Part shown: piece after piece, positions 24,623-34,355 of the stretch | How the letters are laid out: the number at the start of each line of letters is the position of its first letter | Numbering within the stretch: position 1 is the stretch's first letter | Assembly (NCBI GenBank): GCA_000751555.1 | Contig: CCEZ01000020.1 | Location: 1-64,000 of the forward strand | Direction of reading: 5' to 3' | DNA: 64,000 nucleotides | Origin: Anaerosalibacter massiliensis | Lineage (GTDB): Bacteria > Bacillota > Clostridia > Tissierellales > Sporanaerobacteraceae | Position numbers and translations under genes: made by a program | Notes under the pieces: model-generated | What the model saw: the letters and a program-made list of their open reading frames with translations, nothing else | The model's database searches: none | Told to the model about the DNA's origin: nothing

Positions 24623-26005
24623 ATGCGTGGATATATAGTTGCTTTATTAAGCGTTTTTGGTATGTTTATTGGTTTTATATTTTTATTAAATATTCATATC
24701 AAAAGTGAAGGATGTAAAAAAGTTTACTGTTTATTTATATCTTTAGGAGTCTTAAGTTATATATTAAGTTTTGTTTATTTAGTAGTTTATTATAATATTT
24801 TTTTAGAGAAAGGAATAACTATACTAGGATGGCACAATATATTTTATTTATCATATTATATATTATTTATTATAGGTAATTTATATTTAATTTCAAAGAT
24901 TAAAAATTATTTAATTAGTTTTAAGATATTATTAGATATACTAATAATCACTGTATTAATTTCTACTATTATTTTTAAGTTTTATATTGAATCTATGACT
25001 TATGGGCAAAATCTATCTTATTTTTTAGTAGTTATATTAATTTTCTATACTACTGCAAGTCTAGGAGTATTATTGCATATGTTAAGTATTTTCTTTATTT
25101 CAGATCAAATATTTCCATTAAAGGCTGTAAAGATATTAATTATCGGATTAAGCCTAAAGTTAATAGTAGATTCAATATATTTATACGATCATTTAACTCA
25201 AAATTCTATAAATTTCGACTATTTATGTCTGTTTTGGACCTTGTCATTATTATTATTTATACTAGGAATATATAAGATTGAAACTATAAGCTTTAATGAT
25301 ATAAGCATGGAACAAAATAGTAAAAGATTAATAAAGAACTTAGTGCCTTATTTTGTTATAATAATATTATTAATTATTATTTTTAGGAGAATTAATAATA
25401 AAGATATTCTTATTTTTGGTTTTGCTATTGTTATTTTATTGATACTCATAAGACAGATTATAATTTGCATAGAAGATATTAGATTATATGAAAAAATAGA
25501 TAAATATTCTAAAACTGACTTTCTTACAGGATTATATAATAGAAGGTATATTGATAGGGAGATTGAAGAATTTTTACAGAAATATAAAAATACTGAAAAG
25601 AAGGCTTCTCTACTAATGGTAGATATAGATCATTTTAAACTTATAAATGATACTTATGGACATGATATAGGAGATAGAGTGCTAAAAGAAATTTCTAATA
25701 TTATGAAAGAAAGTATAAGAAAAAATGATATTTTAATTAGATTTGGAGGAGAGGAGTTTATATTTTTCCTGCCAGATACAGATATTAAAATGGCTCAAAT
25801 TATTGGAGAAAGACTTAGGAGTAAAATTGAAAATCATCAATTTAAGTGCAATAAAAATAAAATTTTAGTAACTATAAGTATAGGTATTTCGGAAGAAAAA
25901 TCTATTAGAGAAAAAGATGATATTTATAATATGATAGTTAGGGCAGATAAAGCTTTATATGAAGCTAAAAAATCAGGAAGAAATTGTATATTTTGCAAGA
26001 GATAA
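24623..26005 (+). CDS. membrane-bound diguanylate cyclase (GGDEF)
   Basis: Residues 1-290 hold about eight hydrophobic helices forming an unknown membrane sensor. A GGDEF domain follows (about 295-460) with DFLTGLYNRRYID, the metal Asp in LMVDIDHFKLINDTYGHDIG and active site RFGGEEF. The I-site RKND lies five residues before GGEEF, so product inhibition by cyclic di-GMP is likely. Start ATG follows AGGAGG. A likely c-di-GMP synthase; the signal it senses is not known. Confidence 0.93.
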   Translation: MRGYIVALLSVFGMFIGFIFLLNIHIKSEGCKKVYCLFISLGVLSYILSFVYLVVYYNIFLEKGITILGWHNIFYLSYYILFIIGNLYLISKIKNYLISFKILLDILIITVLISTIIFKFYIESMTYGQNLSYFLVVILIFYTTASLGVLLHMLSIFFISDQIFPLKAVKILIIGLSLKLIVDSIYLYDHLTQNSINFDYLCLFWTLSLLLFILGIYKIETISFNDISMEQNSKRLIKNLVPYFVIIILLIIIFRRINNKDILIFGFAIVILLILIRQIIICIEDIRLYEKIDKYSKTDFLTGLYNRRYIDREIEEFLQKYKNTEKKASLLMVDIDHFKLINDTYGHDIGDRVLKEISNIMKESIRKNDILIRFGGEEFIFFLPDTDIKMAQIIGERLRSKIENHQFKCNKNKILVTISIGISEEKSIREKDDIYNMIVRADKALYEAKKSGRNCIFCKR

Positions 26006-26029
26006 AAAATTATTAAATGAGGTGTAAGC

Positions 26030-26527
26030 ATGAAATATTTAGTTAGAGAAAAAATATTTACTTTTGGAGATAAATTTGTTATTAGAGATGAAATGGAAAG
26101 GCCAGCATTTGAAGTAGTAGGAAAAGTATTTACTTTCGGAAATAAGCTCAATATTTATAATATGAATGGGAAAAAGCTTGTTTATATCGAACAAAAATTA
26201 TTAAGATTTTTGCCAGAATACAATATCTATATGAATGGAGATTTAGTGGCTACAGTAAAAAAAGAATTTACATTCTTTAAGCCTAAATTCAATATAAATA
26301 GTAATTTTGGGTATTTTTCAATAGATGGTGATATATTTAATTATAATTTTTCTATTTATAGAGATAGAAGAAAAGTAGCTGTAATAAGTAAAAAATGGTT
26401 TGCTTGGTCAGACACTTATGGGGTAGATATAGATGAAGGAGAAAGTCATGTTTTTATTCTTGCGTTAGTTATAGTTTTAGACCAAGTACTCCATGACAAC
26501 AATAGCAGCAATAATAATCAATATTAA
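26030..26527 (+). CDS. LURP-one-related (tubby-like) protein
   Basis: A 165-residue beta-rich protein of the LURP-one-related family (YxjI-like), with tandem strands such as YLVREKIFTFGDKFVIRDE, FEVVGKVFTFGNKLNIYN and ISKKWFAWSDTYGVDI. Bacterial members have no known biochemical role; the fold is that of phospholipid scramblase/tubby proteins. It starts 24 bp after the diguanylate cyclase behind GAGGTG and is probably cotranscribed with it. Function unknown. Confidence 0.82.
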   Translation: MKYLVREKIFTFGDKFVIRDEMERPAFEVVGKVFTFGNKLNIYNMNGKKLVYIEQKLLRFLPEYNIYMNGDLVATVKKEFTFFKPKFNINSNFGYFSIDGDIFNYNFSIYRDRRKVAVISKKWFAWSDTYGVDIDEGESHVFILALVIVLDQVLHDNNSSNNNQY

Positions 26528-26635
26528 AACTATATGTTTTATGTATGTGATATACTTAAAAGTATAAATATATATATAATTACTTAAATAGTCAGAGAAA
26601 GGTTATTTAAGGAAAGATTGAAAGGGGTGTATTAG

Positions 26636-27811
26636 TTGTCAAAGTTAAAAGATAACCTTATTGTGAAGCTTCTCTTAGGAGTGGTTTTAGGAATTGTTAT
26701 AGGCCTTGTAGCAAACGAAAGAGTTATTAGAGGTATAATAACAGTAAAGGATATTTTAGGACAGTTTATATTGTTTTGTGTACCTCTTATTATAATTGGA
26801 TTTATAGCTCCTTCTATAACTAGTTTGCAAGAAAATGCTAGTAAAATGTTAGGAGTTACATTATTTATAGCTTATTTATCTTCAGTAGGAGCAGCATTAT
26901 TTTCTACAGTGGCAGGATATGCTATAATTCCAAAGTTGAACATAGTATCTAGTGTAGACAATTTAAAAAAGCTTCCTGAAATAGTTTTTAAATTAAATAT
27001 AGAACCTTTAATGTCAGTTATGTCTGCACTGATTTTTTCAATAATTATAGGTCTTGCTATTGTATGGACAAAATCAGAAAAGATTAATGCATTGCTTAAA
27101 GAATTTCAAAATATAATGTTAGAAATTGTGAAAAAAATGGTTATTCCTATATTACCTATATTTATAGCTACTACTTTTGCTGGATTAGCTTATGAAGGCA
27201 GTATAACTAAACAATTACCTATATTTATTGAAATAATAATAATTGTAATAATTGGGCATTTTATTTGGTTAGCATTACTTTATAGTATAGCAGGTTTAAT
27301 ATCTAAAGAAAATCCTTGGGAAGTAGTAAAACATTATGGTCCAGCTTATTTGACAGCAGTGGGAACAATGTCTAGTGCTGCTACATTACCAGTAGCTTTA
27401 GACAGTGCTAGAAAATCAAAAGTTTTAGATAAGGAAATAGTAGATTTCGCTATTCCTATAGGATCTACTATTCATCTTTGTGGGTCTGTACTTACAGAAG
27501 TTTTCTTTGTAATGACAGTATCTAAAATTTTATATGGAACATTGCCTTCTATATCATCTATGATAACTTTTGTTATATTACTAGGCGTATTTGCTATAGG
27601 AGCTCCAGGAGTACCAGGAGGAACAGTTATGGCTTCTTTAGGGCTTATTACTAGTATATTAGGATTTAATGATTCTGGAGTTGCTTTAATGCTTACTATA
27701 TTTGCATTACAAGATAGTTTTGGTACAGCATGTAATATTACTGGAGATGGAGCTATAGCTCTTATGCTTACAGGAATCTTTAAGAACGGATCAAAAAACG
27801 CTTCTCTATAG
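26636..27811 (+). CDS. dicarboxylate/amino acid:cation symporter (DAACS family)
   Basis: A 391-residue carrier of the glutamate/aspartate/C4-dicarboxylate:sodium or proton symporter family with about eight helices and two re-entrant loops. The hairpin signature is AVGTMSSAATLPVALDSA, with IGSTIHLCGS, GAPGVPGGTVMAS and TACNITGDGAIALML, typical substrate and sodium sites. The start is TTG at 26636 behind AAAGGGGTG. The gene ends inside its own terminator. Confidence 0.9.
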   Translation: MSKLKDNLIVKLLLGVVLGIVIGLVANERVIRGIITVKDILGQFILFCVPLIIIGFIAPSITSLQENASKMLGVTLFIAYLSSVGAALFSTVAGYAIIPKLNIVSSVDNLKKLPEIVFKLNIEPLMSVMSALIFSIIIGLAIVWTKSEKINALLKEFQNIMLEIVKKMVIPILPIFIATTFAGLAYEGSITKQLPIFIEIIIIVIIGHFIWLALLYSIAGLISKENPWEVVKHYGPAYLTAVGTMSSAATLPVALDSARKSKVLDKEIVDFAIPIGSTIHLCGSVLTEVFFVMTVSKILYGTLPSISSMITFVILLGVFAIGAPGVPGGTVMASLGLITSILGFNDSGVALMLTIFALQDSFGTACNITGDGAIALMLTGIFKNGSKNASL

Positions 27812-27827
27812 GAGCGTTTTTATTTTT
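27793..27827 (+). terminator. terminator overlapping the symporter 3' end
   Basis: AAAAACGCT pairs with GAGCGTTTTT around CTCTATAG, followed by a T tract. The stem begins within the last codons of the symporter gene. Confidence 0.85.
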
Positions 27828-27896
27828 TAGTATATAGATATTCGGTATAAAATATAAAGAAAATTATTAAAGTATTTGTTAGATAGGAGTGATTAG

Positions 27897-28283
27897 ATGT
27901 TTAAGGAATTTAAAGAATTTGCAGTAAAGGGCAGTGTATTAGACTTAGCAATAGGTGTAATAATTGGTGGTGCTTTTGGGAAAATTGTGTCCTCATTAGT
28001 TAATGATATTATTATGCCAATTATTGGAGGCATTATTGGAAGAGTTGATCTTACTAATTTTTTCATAAGTCTTGATGGGAAAAAATATGCTACATTGCAG
28101 GAAGCTAAAAATGCAGGGGCAGCTACTATAAATTATGGAATATTTTTAAATGTAATTATTGAGTTTTTAATAATTTCATTTTCTCTTTTCTTAGTAGTAA
28201 GACAAGCTAACAAATTAAGAAAGGATGAATTAGAGCCTATTACTTCAAAGGAATGTGAATTTTGTTTTCAGAAATACCTATAG
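27897..28283 (+). CDS. mscL: large-conductance mechanosensitive channel MscL, C-terminus frameshifted
   Basis: MscL opens under membrane tension to release solutes. The channel part is complete: [20 protein letters not shown], the [11 protein letters not shown] turn, the periplasmic loop, and the second helix [18 protein letters not shown]. After ECEFCF the frame ends QKYL. The -1 frame from 28268 to 28336 continues [18 protein letters not shown], the usual clostridial tail with a second CPHC. One T seems to be missing in a T run near 28265-28268. The pore should still work; the zinc-ribbon-like tail would be lost. Confidence 0.9.
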   Translation: MFKEFKEFAVKGSVLDLAIGVIIGGAFGKIVSSLVNDIIMPIIGGIIGRVDLTNFFISLDGKKYATLQEAKNAGAATINYGIFLNVIIEFLIISFSLFLVVRQANKLRKDELEPITSKECEFCFQKYL

Positions 28284-28348
28284 AAGCTATAAGATGTCCT
28301 CATTGTACTTCTCAACTTATTGAAAAGGCAAAATAGAAGACATATTGG

Positions 28349-28386
28349 AAAGTCATTTTAATTAATAATTAATTGAAATGACTTTT
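28349..28386 (+). terminator. terminator after mscL
   Basis: AAAGTCATTTTAATTAAT pairs with AATTAATTGAAATGACTTT, a long AT-rich stem with a final T run. Confidence 0.8.
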
Positions 28387-28516
28387 ATTATTTATATTTC
28401 ATGAAATAATACTGTATATATGAGTATTACTGTTATAATGTAAGTATAAGATTGAAAATAAAATAACGTAGGGTTTTAGTTTGTAGAAGTTAAGAATATA
28501 AGGAGATGGTTTTGAA

Positions 28517-29779
28517 GTGTCAGTCAACAAATTTGTTGAGTTATTGAATATGGAACTAAGGGAAGGTTTAGGAAGTACAGAGCCAGCTAGTATTGGGCTT
28601 GCCTGTGCAAGAGCCAGTGAAATGATAGATGGAGAAGTGGAAAAAGTAGATTTAATTTTAAATATAGGTTTATTTAAAAATGCTCACAATGTTGTAATAC
28701 CAAATACAAATAGATATGGAATCAAACTAGCTGCTAGCTTAGGAGCAGTACTTAAAAATCCAGAAAAAGAATTGATCATATTTGAAGATATAGATAAAAA
28801 TGTAATAAAGAAGGCAGAAAACTTAATAATTAAGGATAAAATAAATGTAGATGTAAAATATATCAATAATTTATATATAAAAGCAAAAGTATATGGAAAA
28901 GATGAATGGACAGAGGTTTTGATAATTGATGATTATACAAATGTAGTGAAAGTTATGAAAAATGGGGAAGTAATATTTGATAAAAAAGAAGAAAAGGAAG
29001 AGACTATTATAGATATAACCAAAGTAACTGTTAGTGAAATAATAGAGGCAATGGATGAAATACCTATTGAAAAAATAAAATTTATTGAAAAAGGTATAGA
29101 CATGAATATGTCACTAGCCAAAAAAGCAATAGATAGAAAATTAGGAATGGGTGTATCTTATGGTTTCAATACTCTTATTAAAAAAGGTATAATAAAAAAT
29201 GATTTGATTAATCAGGTTTGTCTATATACAACAGCTGCATCAGATGCTAGAATGACTGGATTAGGAAAAAGTGCAATGACACTAATGGGAAGTGGAAATA
29301 AAGGAGTTCAAGCCATAGTTCCAGTAGTAATAACTGGGGAAAAGAAAAAAGTAGGAAATGAAAAAATAATAAGAGGAGTAGCTATATCTTGTCTTATTAC
29401 AATATATATAAGGCAATGGGTAGGACTATTGTCACCACTATGTGGAGTAGTAATGGCAGCTATAGGTGCTAGTGCAGGTATTACTTATATACTAGGTGGG
29501 AATGTTGAAGAAATAGAGGGAGCAATTATAAATATGTGTGAAGGAGTAACAGGAATGGTATGTGATGAAGTGACAGAGGGTTGTAGTTTGAAAGTTAGGA
29601 CTAGTACTGAGAATGCCATTATATCAGCATATCTTTCTATGGAAGGGGTAGTAGTAGGAACAAAAAATGAAATTGTTCCAGAAAAAGTTGAAGATATTAT
29701 AGAAAATTTAACTCTATTGAGCTTATTAGGACTGACAAAAGTAGATGAGAGAACTTTGAAAGCTATTAGAGAACAATAA
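28517..29779 (+). CDS. L-cysteine desulfidase / L-serine dehydratase-like protein (CyuA/YhaM family)
   Basis: The 420-residue protein matches the UPF0597/CyuA family, iron-sulfur enzymes that split cysteine to pyruvate, sulfide and ammonia. Family blocks are GLGSTEPASIGLACARA, a LSPLCGVVMAAIGAS block and the Cys-rich MCEGVTGMVCDEVTEGCSLKV, whose Cys residues are candidate cluster ligands. The start is GTG at 28517 with AAGGAGATGG upstream. It would fit an amino-acid-fermenting lifestyle. Confidence 0.85.
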   Translation: MSVNKFVELLNMELREGLGSTEPASIGLACARASEMIDGEVEKVDLILNIGLFKNAHNVVIPNTNRYGIKLAASLGAVLKNPEKELIIFEDIDKNVIKKAENLIIKDKINVDVKYINNLYIKAKVYGKDEWTEVLIIDDYTNVVKVMKNGEVIFDKKEEKEETIIDITKVTVSEIIEAMDEIPIEKIKFIEKGIDMNMSLAKKAIDRKLGMGVSYGFNTLIKKGIIKNDLINQVCLYTTAASDARMTGLGKSAMTLMGSGNKGVQAIVPVVITGEKKKVGNEKIIRGVAISCLITIYIRQWVGLLSPLCGVVMAAIGASAGITYILGGNVEEIEGAIINMCEGVTGMVCDEVTEGCSLKVRTSTENAIISAYLSMEGVVVGTKNEIVPEKVEDIIENLTLLSLLGLTKVDERTLKAIREQ

Positions 29780-29805
29780 ATATCATATAAAGGGGTGAAC
29801 AATAA

Positions 29806-31002
29806 ATGTATGGTCTAGTATTAGAAGGTGGAGGAGCAAAAGGTGCATATCATATAGGTGCATATAAAGCGATAAGAGAAATGGATATACAAATTGGAGG
29901 GGTAGCTGGTACGTCGGTTGGTGCTTTAAATGGAGCCGCAATAGTTCAAGATGAATTTGACAAAGCCTATGAATTATGGGAAAATATGTCTTACTCAAGA
30001 GTAATAGATGTAAATGATGAAGAAATACAAAAATTTAAAAAAGGTAAATTAGATATAGAAGATTTTAAAATTTTAGGAGAAAAAATAAAAGGCGTAATAG
30101 ACGAAAAAGGAATAGACATAACACCTTTAAAAAGACTCTTAACTGAATTAATAGATGAAGAAAAAGTTAGAAATTCAGGTAAAGATTTTGGAATAGTCAC
30201 AGTTTCTCTTACAGATTTAAAACCTTTGGAACTATATATTGAAGATATTCCAGAGGGAAAATTAGTCGAGTACTTGCTTGCTAGTGCATATTTACCTGTA
30301 TTTAAAAAGGAGAAAATTGATGGAAAAAAATATATAGATGGAGCAATATATAATAATCTTCCTATAGAGCTTCTATCTAGTAAAGGCTATAAAGATTTAA
30401 TAGCTATAAGAACTCATGGATCAGGAAGATTAAAGAAAATAGATATTAATGATTTAAATATAATTTATATATCTCCTAATGAAGACTTAGGAAGAACATT
30501 GGATTTTGACACTGAAGTAGCCAGAAAAAATTTGAAACTAGGTTATTATGATGGACTAAAAGCATTAAAAGGTTTAAAGGGATATAAATATTATATTGAG
30601 TCTGAAAAAGATGAAGACTATTTTTTGGATATGTTTTTAAATACAGAAGAAGAAAAAGTTTTAAGAATAGGAGAAATATTTGGAATTAAAGATATCCCTT
30701 ATAGAAGAGCATTATTTGAATTTATAATTCCAAAGTTAAGTAATGTTTTAGGTATGGAAAAGGAAAATAGCTATCAGGAAATAGTTATAAGATTTCTGGA
30801 GGAGATGGCTATTTTATATGATATAGAAAAATTTAAGGTATATGATTATGATGAACTTTTAAATATAGTTAAAGAAAATCACAAAACTAGGGAAAAGACG
30901 GAAGGAGAAAACTTTCTCTACAAAATAGTTAATAAAGTGGACTTTCTTTCTCCATTTAATAAAGAAGATATAATAAAAAATATAGCAGATATAATTTTTT
31001 AG
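29806..31002 (+). CDS. patatin-like phospholipase family protein
   Basis: A 398-residue protein whose first 200 residues form a patatin lipase domain: oxyanion loop GGGAKGAYHIG, nucleophile elbow GTSVGALNG with Ser, and catalytic Asp in DGAIYNNLP. The C-terminal 200 residues are helical and of unknown role. No signal peptide is seen, so it probably acts on membrane lipids from inside the cell. It begins 26 bp after the desulfidase gene, behind AAAGGGGTG, and may be cotranscribed. Confidence 0.9.
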   Translation: MYGLVLEGGGAKGAYHIGAYKAIREMDIQIGGVAGTSVGALNGAAIVQDEFDKAYELWENMSYSRVIDVNDEEIQKFKKGKLDIEDFKILGEKIKGVIDEKGIDITPLKRLLTELIDEEKVRNSGKDFGIVTVSLTDLKPLELYIEDIPEGKLVEYLLASAYLPVFKKEKIDGKKYIDGAIYNNLPIELLSSKGYKDLIAIRTHGSGRLKKIDINDLNIIYISPNEDLGRTLDFDTEVARKNLKLGYYDGLKALKGLKGYKYYIESEKDEDYFLDMFLNTEEEKVLRIGEIFGIKDIPYRRALFEFIIPKLSNVLGMEKENSYQEIVIRFLEEMAILYDIEKFKVYDYDELLNIVKENHKTREKTEGENFLYKIVNKVDFLSPFNKEDIIKNIADIIF

Positions 31003-31171
31003 AGTTTTAAAAATAGTTTTTAATTAATAGTAATATAAAATATTAATTATATGAGTTAGAAAAGAAAAATATTAAAAGAAGTTAATACTTTTAAAGCTAA
31101 AAACTGAAAGTGAACATGAGTTTAGATATGTCAAAGAATCTATGAATATTAAACTGATATAATATTTCCAT
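31003..31171. other. AT-rich intergenic stretch
   Basis: No open frame, repeat or convincing hairpin is seen between the phospholipase stop and the cbi promoter. Confidence 0.5.
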
Positions 31172-31201
31172 TTGACACAAAAATATAAAAAATGATATTA
31201 T
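31172..31201 (+). promoter_or_regulatory. promoter of the cobalamin operon
   Basis: TTGACA at 31172-31177 and TATTAT at 31196-31201 with an 18-bp spacer, just before the cobalamin riboswitch. Confidence 0.6.
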
Positions 31202-31222
31202 ATAATGGATAATTTAAAATAA

Positions 31223-31377
31223 AAGCTAAGGTGCCTTTGTGGTTAAAAGGGAAAGTGGTGAAAATCTGCTACAGCCCCCGCTACTGTAAACGGTGACAAA
31301 TTTCAGAGTCCACTAGCTATTATGCTGGGAAGGAGGAAGGAGGTTGAACCGTAAGTCAGGAAACCTGCCTGAGCTTA
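31223..31377 (+). promoter_or_regulatory. cobalamin riboswitch of the cbi operon
   Basis: The conserved blocks are all present: AAAGGGAA, GTGGTGAAAATC, CCCCCGCTACTGTAA, and the B12 box AAGTCAGGAAACCTGCCTG. P1 pairs AAGCTAAGG (31223-31231) with CCTGAGCTT (31368-31376). A terminator follows at 31454, before the first gene, so cobalamin should switch off the operon. Confidence 0.95.
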
Positions 31378-31453
31378 AAGCATTCTTTCGGAGGGAAAGA
31401 AAGTGCTTGTTTACTTAGTTCATAAACTGGGGAAATATTGAACTTTCTATAAA

Positions 31454-31491
31454 ACAAGAGAACTTCGAGAGAAGTTCTCTTGTACTTTTTT
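31454..31491 (+). terminator. riboswitch terminator before cbiP
   Basis: ACAAGAGAACTTC and GAAGTTCTCTTGT form a perfect 13-bp stem around GAGA, followed by ACTTTTTT. It lies just before the ribosome site of the first gene. Confidence 0.92.
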
Positions 31492-31503
31492 GGAGGTGAA
31501 AAT

Positions 31504-32346
31504 ATGACAAGTATTATGGTTCAAGGTACAACTTCTTCAGCTGGGAAGAGCATTTTATGTACTGCTCTATGTAGAGTATTTAAGGAAGATGGCTATAATG
31601 TATTTCCCTTTAAAGCTCAAAATATGTCATCTAAGTCTTATAAAACTTCAGATGGACTTGAAATAAGTACAGCTCAAGTTCTACAGGCATTTGCTTCTCA
31701 ACTGGAACCAAATCCAAATATGAATCCTATTCTTTTAAAACCTACAAGTGATAGAAAAAGTCAAGTATTTATAAAAGGAAAACTATATAAGAATATGGAG
31801 GCTGTAGAGTATTTCAAATTTAAAAATGGTTTAAAACCTATGATTAAAGAAACATTTGATGAAGCTGAAAATAGACATGATATAGTGGTTATAGAGGGTG
31901 CAGGAAGTCCTGCAGAAATAAATTTGAAAGAAAATGATATTGTAAATATGGGGATGGCTGAAATGGCAGATGCACCAGTGTTATTAGTAGCAGATATAGA
32001 TAGAGGTGGAGTTTTTGCTTCTCTATATGGGACAGTAATGTTATTAGAAGAAGAAGAGAGAAAGAGGGTTAAAGGATTAGTTATTAACAAGTTTAGAGGT
32101 GACAAATCTCTTTTAGAACCAGGGATTGATATGATAGAAGAGCTGTTAAATATTCCTGTAGTTGGAACAATACCTTATGTACATTTAGAACTAGAAGATG
32201 AAGATAGTCTCTTAGAATATGAAAAGGAATGTAACAATGGAAAACAAGATATAAGGGAAATGGAAAAGGAAATAAAAAAAATAGCTAAAGTAGTAAGAGA
32301 GAATATGGATATAGATTATATTTATTCATTGATGAACAAAATGTAG
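31504..32346 (+). CDS. cbiP: cobyric acid synthase, synthetase domain only (glutaminase domain deleted)
   Basis: CbiP amidates four carboxylates of adenosylcobyrinate diamide. The usual protein has about 500 residues: an ATP-dependent synthetase domain plus a C-terminal glutaminase (GATase_3) domain. Here there are 280. Residues 1-236 are the full synthetase: GTTSSAGKS (8-16), [48 protein letters not shown] and the closing LELEDEDSL. The last 30 residues ([18 protein letters not shown], then [10 protein letters not shown]) match the extreme C-terminal tail of full-length family members. The glutaminase part in between is missing in frame. Start ATG 31504 follows TGGAGGTG. Confidence 0.88.
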   Translation: MTSIMVQGTTSSAGKSILCTALCRVFKEDGYNVFPFKAQNMSSKSYKTSDGLEISTAQVLQAFASQLEPNPNMNPILLKPTSDRKSQVFIKGKLYKNMEAVEYFKFKNGLKPMIKETFDEAENRHDIVVIEGAGSPAEINLKENDIVNMGMAEMADAPVLLVADIDRGGVFASLYGTVMLLEEEERKRVKGLVINKFRGDKSLLEPGIDMIEELLNIPVVGTIPYVHLELEDEDSLLEYEKECNNGKQDIREMEKEIKKIAKVVRENMDIDYIYSLMNKM

Positions 32347-32355
32347 GTGAAATAA

Positions 32356-33285
32356 ATGTTAGATATTATAGTAGCAGTTGTTTTAGATTTTTTAATAGGG
32401 GACCCATATAGTTTTCCCCATCCAGTTAAGCTAATGGGAAATATAATTTCATTTGAAGACAAAACTATAAGAAAAGTATTTAAAAGTAAAAATGAAATTA
32501 AAATTGGCGGTTTTTTAATAGCTTTGTTTAATATATTTATAGCTTTTTTTATTCCTTTCATGTTGTTAAAAGGAATAAAAAAATACAGTGTTTTATACCA
32601 TATTATAAACATCTATCTAATATATACATGTATTGCAGCTAGGTGCTTACATAAAGAAGCTATGAAGGTATACAATGCTTTTAATAATGGTATAGAAGAT
32701 GCTAGAAAAAAGATTTCTTATATTGTAGGAAGAGATACTAAGAATTTAAGTGAAGAGGAAATTATAAAAGCAGATATAGAAACTGTAGCGGAAAATACTT
32801 CTGATGGAGTTATTGCACCATTATTCTATATATTTATTTTAGGAGCTCCAGGAGGACTAATGTATAAAATGATAAACACTATGGACTCTATGTTAGGATA
32901 TACTAATGAAAAATATATAGATTTAGGATATTTTCCAGCTAAAATAGATGATTTATTTAATTATATTCCAGCAAGACTATCAGGAGTATTAATGTGTATT
33001 TCTTCTATATTTAGATATGATGTAAAGAATGGATTTAAGATAATGATAAGAGATAGAAAAAATCATAAAAGTCCTAATAGTGCTTATCCAGAAGGGGCTG
33101 TAGCAGGACTTTTGAATATACAGCTTGGCGGAAGCAATTATTATTTTGGGAAATTAATAGAAAAGCCAACTATTGGAGATGAAAATAAAGTTATAGAAAA
33201 AGAAGATATAAAAAATACTGTTGAAATAATGTACAGAGGAGAGTTACTTTTATTAGTCATATATACAATTATTAATTTAATTTAA
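32356..33285 (+). CDS. cbiB: adenosylcobinamide-phosphate synthase CbiB
   Basis: CbiB joins the aminopropanol (phosphate) arm to adenosylcobyric acid in the membrane. The 309 residues start with the family signature LDFLIGDPYSFPHPVKLMG. Further blocks are YIVGRDTKNLSEEEI, AENTSDGVIAPLFY, and SPNSAYPEGAVAGLLNIQLGG. About five membrane helices are expected. It starts 9 bp after cbiP. Confidence 0.96.
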   Translation: MLDIIVAVVLDFLIGDPYSFPHPVKLMGNIISFEDKTIRKVFKSKNEIKIGGFLIALFNIFIAFFIPFMLLKGIKKYSVLYHIINIYLIYTCIAARCLHKEAMKVYNAFNNGIEDARKKISYIVGRDTKNLSEEEIIKADIETVAENTSDGVIAPLFYIFILGAPGGLMYKMINTMDSMLGYTNEKYIDLGYFPAKIDDLFNYIPARLSGVLMCISSIFRYDVKNGFKIMIRDRKNHKSPNSAYPEGAVAGLLNIQLGGSNYYFGKLIEKPTIGDENKVIEKEDIKNTVEIMYRGELLLLVIYTIINLI

Positions 33286-33299
33286 GGAGGAGGAAAAAA

Positions 33300-34355
33300 A
33301 TGGAACATGGTGGAGATTTAATTAGCTATGCTGATTATTATCAAGGAGAACTTATAGATTTTAGTAGCAATATAAATCCATTAGGTCCTCCTAAGGGATT
33401 AAATGAATTACTTATGGATTCTTTCAATACTCTTGCAAGTTATCCAGATATCCAATATAGGTATCTAAAGAAAAGTATATCTAAATATTTAAAATGCAAT
33501 GAGAAAAATGTAGTTGTGGGCAATGGAGCTGTTGAAATAATAAATAATATAATTCATTTATTTAAAAGGGTAATTGTATTCATTCCTTCTTTCTCAGAAT
33601 ATGAGAGTAGGGCTAAGGTTTTTGGAAAGGAAATCTTAAAGATAAACTATTTAGAAGATTTTTCTTTAGATTTAAAAAAACTAAAAGAAAATATGAAAAA
33701 AGGGGACTTGTTGATATTAGGAAATCCCAATAATCCTACTGGTCTTAGAATTAAAAAAGAAGAACTAATTAAAACTTATGAAATAGTAGAAAATAAAGGT
33801 GGTTTTTTACTTTTAGATGAAGCATTTTTTGAGTTTTGTCCAGAGGATTATGATAGTATAGAGATTTTTAGAGATGAAAAGTTTAAAAAGGTGGGAATTA
33901 TAAGGGCTGCAACTAAGTTCTTTGCTCTTCCAGGAATAAGATTGGGATATGCTTGTATTCCAGATAATATGATAGAAGAATATAAAAAGATAGAACTTCC
34001 TTGGAGTGTTAATGCTTTAGCTGATTGTGCAGGAAGATATATATTTAGTTCCAAAGATTATATAGTTAAGAGCAAAGATTATATAAATCAAGAAAGAAAA
34101 TTCCTATTAGATGAACTTTCAAAAATAAATGGAATAAAAGTATATACTACCCACACGAATTATATACTTATACAACTTTTAAAATGGGATGAAGAATTTG
34201 TATTTCATAAGTTTCTTAAAGATGGATTAGTTATAAGAAAATGTTCTAGTTTTGATGGTTTAGGTGAAAATCATATTCGAGTAGCTATTAAGGATAGGGA
34301 TAAAAACCTAAGACTTATTGAATCTTTTAAAAAAACTGGAGAGGATATAGTATGA
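33300..34355 (+). CDS. cobD: L-threonine-O-3-phosphate decarboxylase CobD
   Basis: CobD makes (R)-1-amino-2-propanol phosphate, the arm that CbiB attaches. The 351-residue PLP enzyme is of the aspartate aminotransferase fold. It starts HGGDLISYADYY and IDFSSNINPLGPP, with LGNPNNPTG, LLDEAFFEF, the PLP-binding Lys in RAATKFFALPGIRLGYA, and a C-terminal IRVAIK. It overlaps cbiA by 4 bp (ATGA). Confidence 0.95.
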   Translation: MEHGGDLISYADYYQGELIDFSSNINPLGPPKGLNELLMDSFNTLASYPDIQYRYLKKSISKYLKCNEKNVVVGNGAVEIINNIIHLFKRVIVFIPSFSEYESRAKVFGKEILKINYLEDFSLDLKKLKENMKKGDLLILGNPNNPTGLRIKKEELIKTYEIVENKGGFLLLDEAFFEFCPEDYDSIEIFRDEKFKKVGIIRAATKFFALPGIRLGYACIPDNMIEEYKKIELPWSVNALADCAGRYIFSSKDYIVKSKDYINQERKFLLDELSKINGIKVYTTHTNYILIQLLKWDEEFVFHKFLKDGLVIRKCSSFDGLGENHIRVAIKDRDKNLRLIESFKKTGEDIV

